Positions 22,124 through 30,950 of a DNA stretch of 64,000 nucleotides are shown one piece after another. The first letter of the stretch is position 1. The number at the start of each line of letters is the position of its first letter. The position numbers were made by a program, and so were the translations under genes. The stretch comes from Haliotis asinina (lineage: Eukaryota; Mollusca; Gastropoda; Lepetellida; Haliotidae). Below the pieces are notes generated by a model. It saw only the letters and a list, made by a program, of their open reading frames with translations. It had not been told where the DNA came from and did no database searches. The stretch is taken from contig NC_090291.1 in assembly GCF_037392515.1 (NCBI RefSeq), forward strand, positions 16,147,501 to 16,211,500, in the 5' to 3' direction.

Positions 22124-22375
22124 GATGGACTCCTGTAGATGTTGCATATCTTGTGGAACATATCCAGGAGACCCAGATGTCCAGGAAAAGGTGATCTTCA
22201 AAGGTAATACGAGATGGGTTTCCCGTAGATATTGCAGATCTTGTGAAGCATCTGTGGGGAGACCCGGAGGTCCAGCAAAAGGTGATCTTCAATGGTAATA
22301 CGAGATGGGTTTCCTGTAGATATTGCAGATCTTGTGCAGCATATCCGGGGAGACCCTGAGGTCCAGCAATGGCTG
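22124..22375 (+). repeat. Three tandem units of about 90 bp, exon-like
   Basis: Each unit reads GATGG(G/A)(T/C)T(T/C)C(C/T)(T/C)GTAG, then about 53 bp such as ATATTGCAGATCTTGTG..GAGACCC.GAGGTCCAGCA, then AAAGGTGATCTTCAA. The block between a TTTCCTGTAG acceptor-like and an AAAG|GTGATC donor-like site could be a duplicated exon (D-I-A-D-L-V-K-H-L-W-G-D-P-E-V-Q-Q). The last copy runs on open to a stop near 22410. Unit spacing is not a multiple of three. No neighbouring exons were found. Confidence 0.5.
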
Positions 22376-22758
22376 ATGTTCTGGATGAGGATGCATGTCC
22401 AGGAAGTCTAAGAGGACCTGTGGCAACAAACTGTCAATCATTTCCTGATGCTGTGTTACCACTGTATCACATAATGAAACCCAAATTCACACCGGCAGGA
22501 CAGATGTAAAAATACAGTGAGGCTGCGATATGATTCGCATGCAAATAATATGCATGCAATATGATTCATGTCCCAACACACTACTTTGACATAGTTCCCA
22601 TTTTTAGCATATGAATCACCACCCTGAATCATTTGTTTTCAAATTTTTGACAGCAAAGACAAGATATTGAAGGGAAGAAGAAAGCACTGTGCTGATTCTG
22701 CCATTTAATTATACCCAACCAGGAATTAGAAGGGAATCTGTATAAAGTGGTTCTTGAG

Positions 22759-23262
22759 CATCCACGATATATCCTGGGTATATGTTCCGATGAATCTCCA
22801 CTACACCCAGGATGCATCTATGGCTCAGTCCCTATGAATTTAACACCTCCCTTGGTTAGCCTTTTAGCCAATCATGTGTTCTACACTGGGAAGTTGAGCA
22901 TAGCAATCATAACTCACTTTTGCTTTTTAAATCATATAACCAATTAAATCTGGCAACACTAAAGATGCAGAGGTTCACTTAAAGAGGTAGAAGTTCTTGC
23001 GTATATTTTTTTAAAGTTTCAGACCTGCCCATTCGTCTGTAGGAGTTCCCCCAAATCTGAGTCGCACTGTGAACATACCTTCGCAGATGTGACCACTATC
23101 TCTATTGAAACTGGCAACCTGTAACGGTGGCTTAGCTGATTGGCTACTGTGAGAATGTGGAGCCAGTAAAAAGAGGTAATAATATTCTCGAGCTGAGCCG
23201 TAGATTCATCCAGAGTATAGTGGAGACTTATCGGAACGTATACCCTGGAGATATCAAGGATG
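22759..23262. mobile_element. MITE with about 100-bp inverted ends, 9-bp target duplication (copy 2)
   Basis: The ends CATCCACGATATATCCTGGG and ACCCTGGAGATATCAAGGATG are inverted copies of each other. GTTCTTGAG directly precedes 22759 and directly follows 23262. It is the same family as 7728-8238, with the inner sequence in opposite orientation. Long inverted ends plus a 9-bp duplication fit a non-autonomous Mutator-like element. Confidence 0.75.
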
Positions 23263-23689
23263 GTTCTTGAGCAGCTTCTGTTATTATACACAAGAGATTA
23301 CTATCATGGGGGAAACAACTATTACAACTGCGACAGACTACTGCAACATACTATTGTGATAGCAATTGTCTATAGCAACCGCCTATCGCAATACTACTGC
23401 AGTAGTGTTGTTTTTTTTGCTTGAATTGTCTCATCTGAAGTATATATGCTCTATATATGTGAAATTTTTTTGCAACTCTAAGTCCCAACTCATCTCAGAA
23501 TGCAGGCAGGAAGTTTAACAACCATATCTTTGGGTACTTCATATTTCAGAATGTCTGTCACCTACTGTTGCCACTAGTCAAGTCTGAGTTTCTAAAGATT
23601 CTGGTCAAGCATCACCATCTTATACAACAATCTATTCTTCATTCATGTTCAAACCACTGATTTGGGCATAGACTATTATTTGTTCAAGT

Positions 23690-23870
23690 ATCTGAGAAAT
23701 ACGAGGTTGACAGTAACAGCACCTGTGTTGTCAGAACATCCCTGCTTTCACCGATGCCAGACTCCCGCCTGATGTTGGACACCCTCCTGCATGCTGTCCT
23801 TCCTGCTTCCCAGGTGCTGCCAACTGATGGACCTACAACGACAGGTGCTGTCATGACATTGGACTCCTGG
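23690..23870 (+). other. Possible orphan exon
   Basis: About 180 bp stay open in one frame with more balanced base content than the flanks. It reads V-D-S-N-S-T-C-V-V-R-T-S-L-L-S-P-M-P-D-S, then R-L-M-L-D-T-L-L-H-A-V-L. No family was recognised and no partner exon found, so this could be chance or a decayed exon. Confidence 0.2.
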
Positions 23871-24010
23871 AACTGGCTTCATGCAATGTGGGGTATTGAA
23901 TCAGGACTGTTAGCATGATGAGTGTGCACTATAAGCACTAAGCTATCCAATCACATGAATGATAAAACACCACATTAAGCATTAATCCTACATTGTAAAC
24001 CAAAAGTTAC

Positions 24011-24376
24011 AGTAGTATAGGGAATAGGGGTTCTGGACCACTTTCAAGAAATGTCTCTACAAAGCCGTATTTAGTAAATAAGGCTTTGGTTGGGACCTTA
24101 GATCTTGCTACTATTACCCCTACTACAAAAAGGTTGGGTGTCTATGAAACAGTTTACCGTGTATTGGTTGGAGGTAACACTGTGCCGTACGGTACGATCA
24201 ATAATTCTTCTCTTACAAACCCCCTACCCGGCCCATCCCTCAAGTAGTATAAGTTAGGTTCGTCGGCTTTCATATCCACTTTATCTATGTTGTAAGTTTT
24301 GACTGACCATATAGGATCGGTGGCTCGCTTACGGCTATCGCCCTCGTGTTCCCCCGGCTGGTATAGATACCTCACT
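24011..24376. repeat. Left terminal inverted repeat of the Polinton
   Basis: 366 bp, the reverse complement of 37977-38342 with about 4 differences counted by eye. Because the integrase gene runs into the right repeat, this left copy carries the integrase C-terminal codons (24154-24375, minus strand) without the catalytic core. Confidence 0.95.
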
Positions 24377-24413
24377 TTGGCGGCCTATGTCATGTTTATA
24401 TCGATGAAACAGT

Positions 24414-25031
24414 TTAACGTGAACCGCCTACGATCTCTTTGGTGTTCATAATAAAGGCTTGCTGGGCTTTTTGTATCCCCTGTTCTATGTACTTTTTTTT
24501 CTCGTCCTTGCTGATAGCAGACTTACGAGACTTGGATCGAATATCTTGTTTCATTCCGTTATATTTTTTGAGTTCAGAGAGGATTGAACGAAACTCCTCT
24601 TCTGAGATCTTACTATCAGAGAGTGCTGTGGAAATACGCTCACTCACTGTGTTCAGCTTTGCTTCGGCCAGAACCCTGATCTCGTCGTGTTTCAATGCCT
24701 TACGATTAAGTCTGCGTGATACTAACTTAAGCGCCAATCCTGCCAACCCTGCCACCCCTGCCGTTATTTCAATACCTAGCACTATAGGTGCAGCCACGAT
24801 GGTAGCCAACAACCCAACACCTGCCGCCCCTAGTCCCATGCTGGTTGCCATAAGGGTAGTGTCAGCCCCGTCCACGATATTGAAAGCTCTATTATACTTT
24901 TTACATAGTGCTTTCCGCGTGTCACGGTCTTGTTCTAGTTGACGTTTCACATCACATAACTGCCTCAAGCGGAACCCATCTACGGTTTCCAGCGTCTTCG
25001 CTACTTCCTCTACGACTGGGTACAGACCCAT
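24414..25031 (-). CDS. Polinton protein of unknown function, 205 aa, with hydrophobic middle
   Basis: Begins M-G-L-Y-P-V-V-E-E-V-A-K. Residues about 60-100 are glycine- and alanine-rich and hydrophobic (M-G-L-G-A-A-G-V-G-L-L-A-T-I-V-A-A-P-I-V), like a membrane hairpin. The C-terminal half is charged and probably helical, with many Lys. It is the last gene of the leftward block, and its start directly abuts the stop of the upstream gene. No function is assigned; a membrane or capsid-associated role is only a guess. Confidence 0.7.
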   Translation of the reverse strand: MGLYPVVEEVAKTLETVDGFRLRQLCDVKRQLEQDRDTRKALCKKYNRAFNIVDGADTTLMATSMGLGAAGVGLLATIVAAPIVLGIEITAGVAGLAGLALKLVSRRLNRKALKHDEIRVLAEAKLNTVSERISTALSDSKISEEEFRSILSELKKYNGMKQDIRSKSRKSAISKDEKKKYIEQGIQKAQQAFIMNTKEIVGGSR

Positions 25032-25748
25032 CTATAATATATATTTTGAAAAATATTTTAATTGGGTTTCAGTTAATATTTCACGAATGAATTTGAAGCC
25101 TACAAGGGATAGATCATAATTAATGATAATAGGTGTGAAGCCAATAGACTTTTCTGTTGTAATAAAAACCCCAGGGAGGCTTATTAAGCGGTTTATAGGA
25201 CACCCCGGGTTATTCCGTTGTATAACAATACGGCAATATTGACCTACGTGTTCGTTATACCAGTGTATTGTCAACCCGGGTAAAATTTGGCGTCCTTTCG
25301 AGGAGTTTTCCTGGTTAAAATACGTAAAGACGACTTCTATGATGATTGTGTAGAGGTAGTTTATTTGATCAAGATGCTCCTTGGGTAAAAAAAACTTACT
25401 GCTAAATGTTAATTTACTTTCTGTGTCAGAACTTAACCCACTTTTTTCTCCAATACGAGAATCTATCGAGACTGTTGCTTTATTTTCCGTAATGAAATCC
25501 CCGGGCCAGATACCGTTATTCCTAATCTTAGAGATGTACCCCCACTTTTCTTCTTTTAATGTGATATAAGGTGAGGTGATTGTTAAGTTGAGCAGCCATT
25601 TAGGCTCTTTTAAATCTGATAACGACACCCGTCTGTACACGTTGTCTTTGAAGTGCAGGATGTATAATTCATCTTCCTCACCAGGCTGATCGAAGCCCTC
25701 CGTGTCTCCTAGGTCGTTAAGCGTAGTGTTGGGACGATGACTGGTCAT
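25032..25748 (-). CDS. Polinton protein, 238 aa, member of a duplicated set
   Basis: Opens with a segment L-G-D-T-E-G-F-D-Q-P-G..Y-I-L-H-F-K-D-N-V-Y-R-R-V that closely resembles the start of the product of 26174-26671. Its C-terminal part resembles the end of the 25759-26214 product. It is beta-rich by composition, with no enzymatic motif. It belongs to the leftward operon-like block with the capsid candidate at 26668-27321, so a virion-surface or structural role is plausible. I cannot name the family. Confidence 0.7.
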   Translation of the reverse strand: MTSHRPNTTLNDLGDTEGFDQPGEEDELYILHFKDNVYRRVSLSDLKEPKWLLNLTITSPYITLKEEKWGYISKIRNNGIWPGDFITENKATVSIDSRIGEKSGLSSDTESKLTFSSKFFLPKEHLDQINYLYTIIIEVVFTYFNQENSSKGRQILPGLTIHWYNEHVGQYCRIVIQRNNPGCPINRLISLPGVFITTEKSIGFTPIIINYDLSLVGFKFIREILTETQLKYFSKYIL

Positions 25749-25758
25749 TATTATACTA

Positions 25759-26214
25759 TTACAATATAATTTCCAACTGGTTTTTTGATAATAATTCAGG
25801 GGTTAACTTCATACCCATGAAGTGTATGTTGTCAGGCAGGAAGATCTTGGTTAGTGATATCTTGTTTTCCACGATCACGTTGACCCCCTCCATACTGGTG
25901 TCGGCTCCAACACCCACCCGCACGTAAACGTTGCAAACTTGATACTGGTGTCGTTTCACCCACCCGAGTTTGATTCCCTTCACGATCTCGACATCATTCC
26001 CCGATGGTTCCCCTAGGTAGACTTTGATGATCAGTGTTGAGTTTGCCGGTAGACTCTCTAGTATCTTGACCACGCCTTCGAATTCAGACACCAACTGCAA
26101 TGTCACGTTTTGTATGGCCGGTTTACTCGATAGCATGTGGGCTGCCATAGTGTTGACTGGGCTGACGACTACGCTACGTCTGAGTTGGGACATAAGCCAC
26201 GAGCAGGGTTCCAT
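25759..26214 (-). CDS. Polinton protein, about 151 aa, member of a duplicated set
   Basis: The frame begins M-E-P-C-S-W-L-M-S-Q-L-R-R-S; the second Met is an alternative start. It overlaps the end of the upstream gene by about 40 bp, as is common in this compact element. The C-terminal segment (I-H-F-M-G-M-K-L-T-P-E-L-L) resembles the end of the 238-aa product at 25032-25748. No known motif; function unknown. Confidence 0.6.
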   Translation of the reverse strand: MEPCSWLMSQLRRSVVVSPVNTMAAHMLSSKPAIQNVTLQLVSEFEGVVKILESLPANSTLIIKVYLGEPSGNDVEIVKGIKLGWVKRHQYQVCNVYVRVGVGADTSMEGVNVIVENKISLTKIFLPDNIHFMGMKLTPELLSKNQLEIIL

Positions 26215-26671
26215 TGTTCACGACTTTGTTTAGGTGGTTGTCTTTGTTATCCGTAAACACGTAAGGGGAGACGAGTCTAATATTGAGAAACCAGTCGTCG
26301 TTATCGGGTAACAACACCCACTTGTTATCTTCGGTGAAGACGAGCATATATGGTTTGTTTTGGACGACGGTAGTGCTCTCAACATCGTCTAAGTCGAACA
26401 GTTTACCCCCGAACGATGGGTATATTATCCAATTATTATCACCGGTGTTGACAAGGGCGTACTTAGTGTTGACTGTTGCTCTTGTGGTATCTATCATATC
26501 ACTTAGGGTTCCACCGGAGGGGATTTCAACGCGTTTGTAAATGTTGTTTTTCAGTTGCAAGGCGTACGATTTACCATCTACTCCGGGAGCGTCGAAACCG
26601 CGCGTGTCTCCGAGGTCGGAGATCCCGATATTAACGCATTTTTTCACTCCGGGCCCTTGTGCGCTGGTCAT
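26174..26671 (-). CDS. Polinton protein, 165 aa, member of a duplicated set
   Basis: Contains L-G-D-T-R-G-F-D-A-P-G-V-D-G-K-S-Y-A-L-Q, shared in form with the N-terminus of the 25032-25748 product. It is beta-rich, without Cys clusters or catalytic motifs. It starts 4 bp inside the stop region of the minor-capsid candidate gene (26668-27321), so the two are probably expressed together. Function unknown. Confidence 0.65.
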   Translation of the reverse strand: MTSAQGPGVKKCVNIGISDLGDTRGFDAPGVDGKSYALQLKNNIYKRVEIPSGGTLSDMIDTTRATVNTKYALVNTGDNNWIIYPSFGGKLFDLDDVESTTVVQNKPYMLVFTEDNKWVLLPDNDDWFLNIRLVSPYVFTDNKDNHLNKVVNNGTLLVAYVPTQT

Positions 26672-27321
26672 TTTACATGAAGCGTTAAGCTGAGGTATCC
26701 TATATTTACAGGATTATGATTTATATCTAACACCGATATTGTCAGCTCAGGTATGTTGCCCTGGGTTAATCTCTTAAAATGCCGTGGTGAAAACGACTCG
26801 GTTCTACCGTCGTTGAATTTCTCAGTTTTCACCGGCACTGCTCTCAGTATAGTGGAAGGGTGACCTCCTTGAATGTTGTACGTTGTGCTCACCTGATCGA
26901 GATGAATGTACAGCTCTCGGTACGGTACTAGGTCGGGTAACTTCGTGCCTGTGACGGTTGTTGTTGGTTTTATCTCGTCAGGAGACATACCGAGTATCCT
27001 CGCTAATGGTCGGCCGAGCCTCAAGGAGGTTCTTCCGTTGTTGATTAACACCACTGTGCCGTTTGAGTCGTTCATCTTGAGTTCGGCTCCCAGGGGTTTG
27101 AAGACCTCGTCGTTGAGAGAGCACACGCTGTAGTAGCCGTCAGTTATCTGGCTGCGAGTTCCACTGACGAACAGCTTATTGTTGCTGATATTAATGTTAG
27201 TCCATTGCGGTAGGTAGGTGATATCGCAGAGTGCGACTTCGAGTTGACCTGACGTGTTATCGATCGCGTGCGTCAGCTGAACGGCCTCACCGCTCGTTAT
27301 CCCTGGAAGTGTTATGTACAT
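26668..27321 (-). CDS. Candidate Polinton minor capsid (penton-like) protein, 217 aa
   Basis: A beta-rich protein of the length expected for the single jelly-roll minor capsid protein of Polintons. It ends in a strand-rich stretch (E-L-T-I-S-V-L-D-I-N-H-N-P-V) and lies first in the leftward block, sharing a palindromic promoter with the divergent gene at 27351. Assignment is by size, position and composition; I see no short diagnostic motif. A structure prediction showing one eight-stranded jelly roll would support it. Confidence 0.5.
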   Translation of the reverse strand: MYITLPGITSGEAVQLTHAIDNTSGQLEVALCDITYLPQWTNINISNNKLFVSGTRSQITDGYYSVCSLNDEVFKPLGAELKMNDSNGTVVLINNGRTSLRLGRPLARILGMSPDEIKPTTTVTGTKLPDLVPYRELYIHLDQVSTTYNIQGGHPSTILRAVPVKTEKFNDGRTESFSPRHFKRLTQGNIPELTISVLDINHNPVNIGYLSLTLHVK

Positions 27322-27353
27322 ATTATAATATATAATTTATATATTATAATATG
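27319..27353. promoter_or_regulatory. Perfect palindromic divergent promoter in the Polinton
   Basis: The 29 bp between two divergent start codons, together with both ATGs, form a perfect inverted repeat: 16-bp arms (27319-27334 and 27338-27353) around a 3-bp centre. The arm reads CATATTATAATATATA, so the genes at 26668-27321 and 27351-28523 see the same TATATTATAATATG context. Similar TATATTATAA-like stretches precede the starts at 25031 and 31758. Confidence 0.7.
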
Positions 27354-28523
27354 GATTTAGCACACTTGAAAATCGTGGTGAATGCAGATGGTACGGGGTT
27401 TAAAACAACCTTTATTAATATCTTTGAAAAATATGTCGTGTCCGTTAATAACGCGCAGGCGGTGGTAAACTGGAATCAAAACCCAATGCAGTTTTGGCAG
27501 AACCAACTCAACTTTGCTGTGTGGTGTGCGACGACAGGGTCGGGTGTGACACCAGACTACGGTATAGACGAACTGAGTAAGGCGGTTATTTTGTTTCATA
27601 TTTATTATCAAACGAGACGAATATTGAAGGAAATAAGTGCTCCTCTTCCCCAAGATAAAGCGTGGAGTATGACGAATAACCCCTATGATAGACGCGCTTA
27701 TGAACGTATTTGTGGGGAGTTTGAGATTCCAACGAATAAAGACTTTCGCCTTCCTGGTGTGAACCATGGTCTCGGTATAGTTCTCGTGTACTTCTACAGG
27801 TCAGGAACATATTATGCCGGTTCTAAAGATGGTTCATACAACCCAAACCGGCATACATTTACAGGCCCCACAACGAATGAAAAGATCCATGTCAGCTGTA
27901 TAAAGCAAACCAATCCTGATGCAGCCACAGCCTGGACTAAAATGATCTCAAAAACATCGAAAGAATTCACTCGTGCTGGTACAATACGCTTGAACGACTC
28001 GATTCGAACGTACGTGTGGGCGCTGTTGGGTGCGCAGTCGATGACGCGTTCCAACATCCTCGGTAAGGGAACTGCTTACGACGCTCAGAAACAGTTCGTT
28101 TCCAACGTTGAGGATGCTATAAATTCTCCAGTTGATCTCCCGAGGGCCATCGACCGTTACCAAAACGTGTTAGAATACGCCAGATCGAAAGTCAATTACG
28201 TGTTCGGCGTGGGGTTGTACATGGCTCCGAGTGATATGCAACTGAGAATAAAAAAAGTGGTGGGTTATAACAACAAAATAGTCATAGCCACGGCGGACCA
28301 AAAGTTGGGTATCAACCCCGATATTAACATCCCCTATATCCCACACATCCCACCACGTGAAACGGGTATAGTTGCGCCGCCCCCGGAGTCTAAAGTTCAT
28401 GTGCCCCCCACACACTCTCATATTCATGTGGGGGTACCCCCTTATCAGCAGCATATTGATAATAAAACGGCCCTGGTGGTTGGTGGGGTAACTTTGGGAC
28501 TTATTTGGTTAAAGATTTCTTAG
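27351..28523 (+). CDS. Polinton protein, 390 aa, unknown function
   Basis: Begins M-D-L-A-H-L-K-I-V-V-N-A-D-G and carries Q-L-N-F-A-V-W-C-A-T-T-G-S-G-V, which I recall as a recurring motif in proteins of cnidarian and mollusc Polintons. The C-terminus is proline- and histidine-rich, then ends in a hydrophobic segment (A-L-V-V-G-G-V-T-L-G-L-I-W-L) that could anchor in a membrane. Its stop overlaps the tail of the convergent gene at 28501. Function not known. Confidence 0.7.
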   Translation: MDLAHLKIVVNADGTGFKTTFINIFEKYVVSVNNAQAVVNWNQNPMQFWQNQLNFAVWCATTGSGVTPDYGIDELSKAVILFHIYYQTRRILKEISAPLPQDKAWSMTNNPYDRRAYERICGEFEIPTNKDFRLPGVNHGLGIVLVYFYRSGTYYAGSKDGSYNPNRHTFTGPTTNEKIHVSCIKQTNPDAATAWTKMISKTSKEFTRAGTIRLNDSIRTYVWALLGAQSMTRSNILGKGTAYDAQKQFVSNVEDAINSPVDLPRAIDRYQNVLEYARSKVNYVFGVGLYMAPSDMQLRIKKVVGYNNKIVIATADQKLGINPDINIPYIPHIPPRETGIVAPPPESKVHVPPTHSHIHVGVPPYQQHIDNKTALVVGGVTLGLIWLKIS

Positions 28524-29661
28524 CCGCTACGTACACCAGACCCGCCACGGCGACGATGGCTGCCCACAGGTTTTGACTGAGCCACATGGCAGTTTTAGAC
28601 AGAGCGCTCAACAACCACGAGACGATGCTACCCAGGATGCCGGGAAGGGCTTCGGCGGCTTTACCAGCCAGTTTAGCTAGGCCTTCCCCGAGTTTTTTTA
28701 TCCAGTCTTTAACACCACCGCCACTTGGAGTTCCCCCGCCGGCAGGTGTGGGGGTTCCCCCTGTCAGTGACACCACCAGGGTTGATATAATGAAACCCAA
28801 TGCAGTCAGAATGCTGGCGATGGTGATCCCTTGCTCCCGGAACAATATCCGAATCCTGTTGGCTAAAGTTGTATCCTCGTTCAGTATTCTATCGATTGTT
28901 TCCCGAATACGACTGATCTGGGATCGAAGCTGTTCACGATTCGAGGAAGCGGATTCCAATCGTGTACGTCTCTCGTCTTCTAAATCGCGTAGTCGTTCAT
29001 TGATACGGCGCTTCATATCATCGTTTTCAGTTTCGTTGAGTTTGGTTTTTTCCCTAGCGATGTGCTCGTCGATTTCGTTCAGTTTCCCCATGTTGTTCAC
29101 GAGTTCTCCACGCACGCGTTTCACGGCTTCGTCTAAGCCGCGCAGTTCCCTTACCGGAAAGTCAAACCCCGGTAACGGTTTGTCCCAGTAGGTGCTCAAC
29201 AGTTTTTCTATGCTGTCCGAGGCTTCTGTAGCACGCTGTGGTGTCATTTCATCTCTAGTGGTGAGGTGGGATCTGGTAGCTTGCAGATCTTCTTTAACGG
29301 CCTTAGGTATTGCACCACCGTAATCATTCATGTTTAGATTTGTACGGATAAATTCGACACCATGGCGGCTGGCTAGAGTTGACAAGGCCAGTGGTTTTTT
29401 ATTGCTCTTGTTAAAGAGGTCAACCCCTGGGTCAGACTTAAGGCGTAGAACACCCTTTGTATCAATAAAAAAATTCTTATGGTATCGACCCTGTGGTTCA
29501 ACGTAGTTTTTATCTCTTCTTAAACTTTCGTAATAATCATTTACCGTTGTTTCCAAGAGTTCTTGGTTCAATGGTGAACTAGTAAATGAGGTCTCCTGCT
29601 CATCATCGAATGCCTGGGCACTAGCGCCCGGCATCTCCGTCATATCTATGTCTTCATCCAT
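28501..29661 (-). CDS. Polinton coiled-coil protein with hydrophobic C-terminus, 386 aa
   Basis: The start at 29661 (M-D-E-D-I-D-M-T-E-M) follows an AT-rich 32-bp spacer shared with the divergent capsid gene. Residues about 185-265 are a long charged coiled coil. Then comes F-R-E-Q-G-I-T-I-A-S-I-L-T-A-L-G-F-I-I-S (hydrophobic), a Gly/Pro-rich hinge and a C-terminal run of hydrophobic helices (W-L-S-Q-N-L-W-A-A-I-V-A-V-A-G-L). This layout recurs in Polintons of other invertebrates as I remember them. A role in membrane association or the virion core is a guess. Confidence 0.7.
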   Translation of the reverse strand: MDEDIDMTEMPGASAQAFDDEQETSFTSSPLNQELLETTVNDYYESLRRDKNYVEPQGRYHKNFFIDTKGVLRLKSDPGVDLFNKSNKKPLALSTLASRHGVEFIRTNLNMNDYGGAIPKAVKEDLQATRSHLTTRDEMTPQRATEASDSIEKLLSTYWDKPLPGFDFPVRELRGLDEAVKRVRGELVNNMGKLNEIDEHIAREKTKLNETENDDMKRRINERLRDLEDERRTRLESASSNREQLRSQISRIRETIDRILNEDTTLANRIRILFREQGITIASILTALGFIISTLVVSLTGGTPTPAGGGTPSGGGVKDWIKKLGEGLAKLAGKAAEALPGILGSIVSWLLSALSKTAMWLSQNLWAAIVAVAGLVYVAAKKSLTK

Positions 29662-29693
29662 TAGTATTAAAAATATATTTCTTTTATATAACA
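29662..29693. promoter_or_regulatory. Short divergent promoter before the capsid gene
   Basis: 32 bp of almost pure A/T separate the start codons of the coiled-coil gene (leftward) and the major capsid candidate (rightward). It contains AAAATATATTT and TTTATATAA. There is no room for a long leader on either side. Confidence 0.5.
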
Positions 29694-30950
29694 ATGTACG
29701 GTAGAAAATTAGATCCTTTCAGAAGATTGAGAGAGCCATTAGGGGCCAGAGCCGTGCGACAGTCGGTGACCATCACCAACAATCCCAGCAAGATAGACCA
29801 GAATCAAACTCTGCTGGTTAGATTTCCAAACCTTGGTGAGAATGACCTCATTGTACCAGGCACTGTTCGACTGGCGTTCAATATCACGTTGACCTCCGAC
29901 AACGACAAACGCGAGCTAGTGCGGAACGTGGGTCGAGCTATCATCAAGAAAACGACCGTCAAGATCAGCGGTAACGAGGTGCTGAGCATCGACGACAGCG
30001 ACGTGTTTCACTGCTACAAGGATCTCTGGAAAAGCGAGGGAGAACGAGTCAATGATGTGTACCAGGGTATCAGCAAATCAACCCGGGCGCGCATAGGGTA
30101 TGTCTTCACGCAAGACCAGCAAGACAAGCTATCGGACGGTGAAAAGGCCATCGCTCGAGCATACGGAAATCGATTCTGCGCGCCGCTCGACTTCGAGTTG
30201 CTCACGGGACACGCGCCGTTTTACCAGGCCGCGCTGGGTGATAGGCTCGAATACGAGCTCACGTTTAACGACTATAGCAAAGTAGTGCGTACGCCGAACG
30301 GTGATGAGGCCAGTTATGCCATAGACAACATCTCTCTGGAGTTTGACATGGTCACTAGCCCGGATCTGGCCAGGCAGGTTCGAAGCCAGTACTCTGGGAA
30401 GATGGCTATCCTGTACGATCGCGTACTGAGGCATAGATCAGTCGTGCGAGATAAGAGCGACACTGTGTGGAATATCAGCCTGAACGTGCCGGCGCGATCG
30501 ATGAAAGGTATCCTGGTCGTCCCAGTGGAGTATTACGATCCATTCCGGAGGGACAGCGAGAAGTTTTTCAACCCCGAGATTGAAAAGGTGGAAGTGACCA
30601 TCGAGGGCGTGCCCAACCAGCTGTTCAGTCATGGCATGAGACCACACCAGCAGTGGGATGAGATAAAAAAGCTACCAGTGGGGGATTATATAGCAAAGGA
30701 CCTGGACCTCGGCTCCGTGCAGATCGGTGAATACCTGACCACCAAGTACGCCCTATGGTTGGACATGCGATCCACGGATGATGATAAACTGCACGGTAGC
30801 GGGCGCCGTATAGATAACGGCAGCGAAGGGATAACCATCCAGATTACTAAGAAGGCTCAAACCGCTGGTAAGTTGAAATTATATCTGTACGTTATTATGG
30901 ACGCGCAACTTAATATAGACAATGGGAGATTCGTGCAAGCCATCTACTAG
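29694..30950 (+). CDS. Candidate Polinton major capsid protein, 418 aa
   Basis: A beta-rich protein of about the length of the double jelly-roll major capsid protein of Polintons, placed directly before the packaging ATPase gene, which overlaps its end. It starts M-Y-G-R-K-L-D-P-F-R-R-L with a basic N-terminus. Inside are strand-like runs such as T-L-L-V-R-F-P-N-L and R-L-A-F-N-I-T-L-T-S. The assignment is from position and character; a predicted double jelly roll would confirm it. Confidence 0.6.
   Translation: MYGRKLDPFRRLREPLGARAVRQSVTITNNPSKIDQNQTLLVRFPNLGENDLIVPGTVRLAFNITLTSDNDKRELVRNVGRAIIKKTTVKISGNEVLSIDDSDVFHCYKDLWKSEGERVNDVYQGISKSTRARIGYVFTQDQQDKLSDGEKAIARAYGNRFCAPLDFELLTGHAPFYQAALGDRLEYELTFNDYSKVVRTPNGDEASYAIDNISLEFDMVTSPDLARQVRSQYSGKMAILYDRVLRHRSVVRDKSDTVWNISLNVPARSMKGILVVPVEYYDPFRRDSEKFFNPEIEKVEVTIEGVPNQLFSHGMRPHQQWDEIKKLPVGDYIAKDLDLGSVQIGEYLTTKYALWLDMRSTDDDKLHGSGRRIDNGSEGITIQITKKAQTAGKLKLYLYVIMDAQLNIDNGRFVQAIY

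Noticed and set aside
24439-24942. 167-codon plus-strand frame in the Polinton
   Set aside because: Antisense shadow of the 205-aa gene at 24414-25031.
28586-29191. 201-codon plus-strand frame in the Polinton
   Set aside because: It is antisense to the coiled-coil gene, which has the expected composition and recognisable layout.
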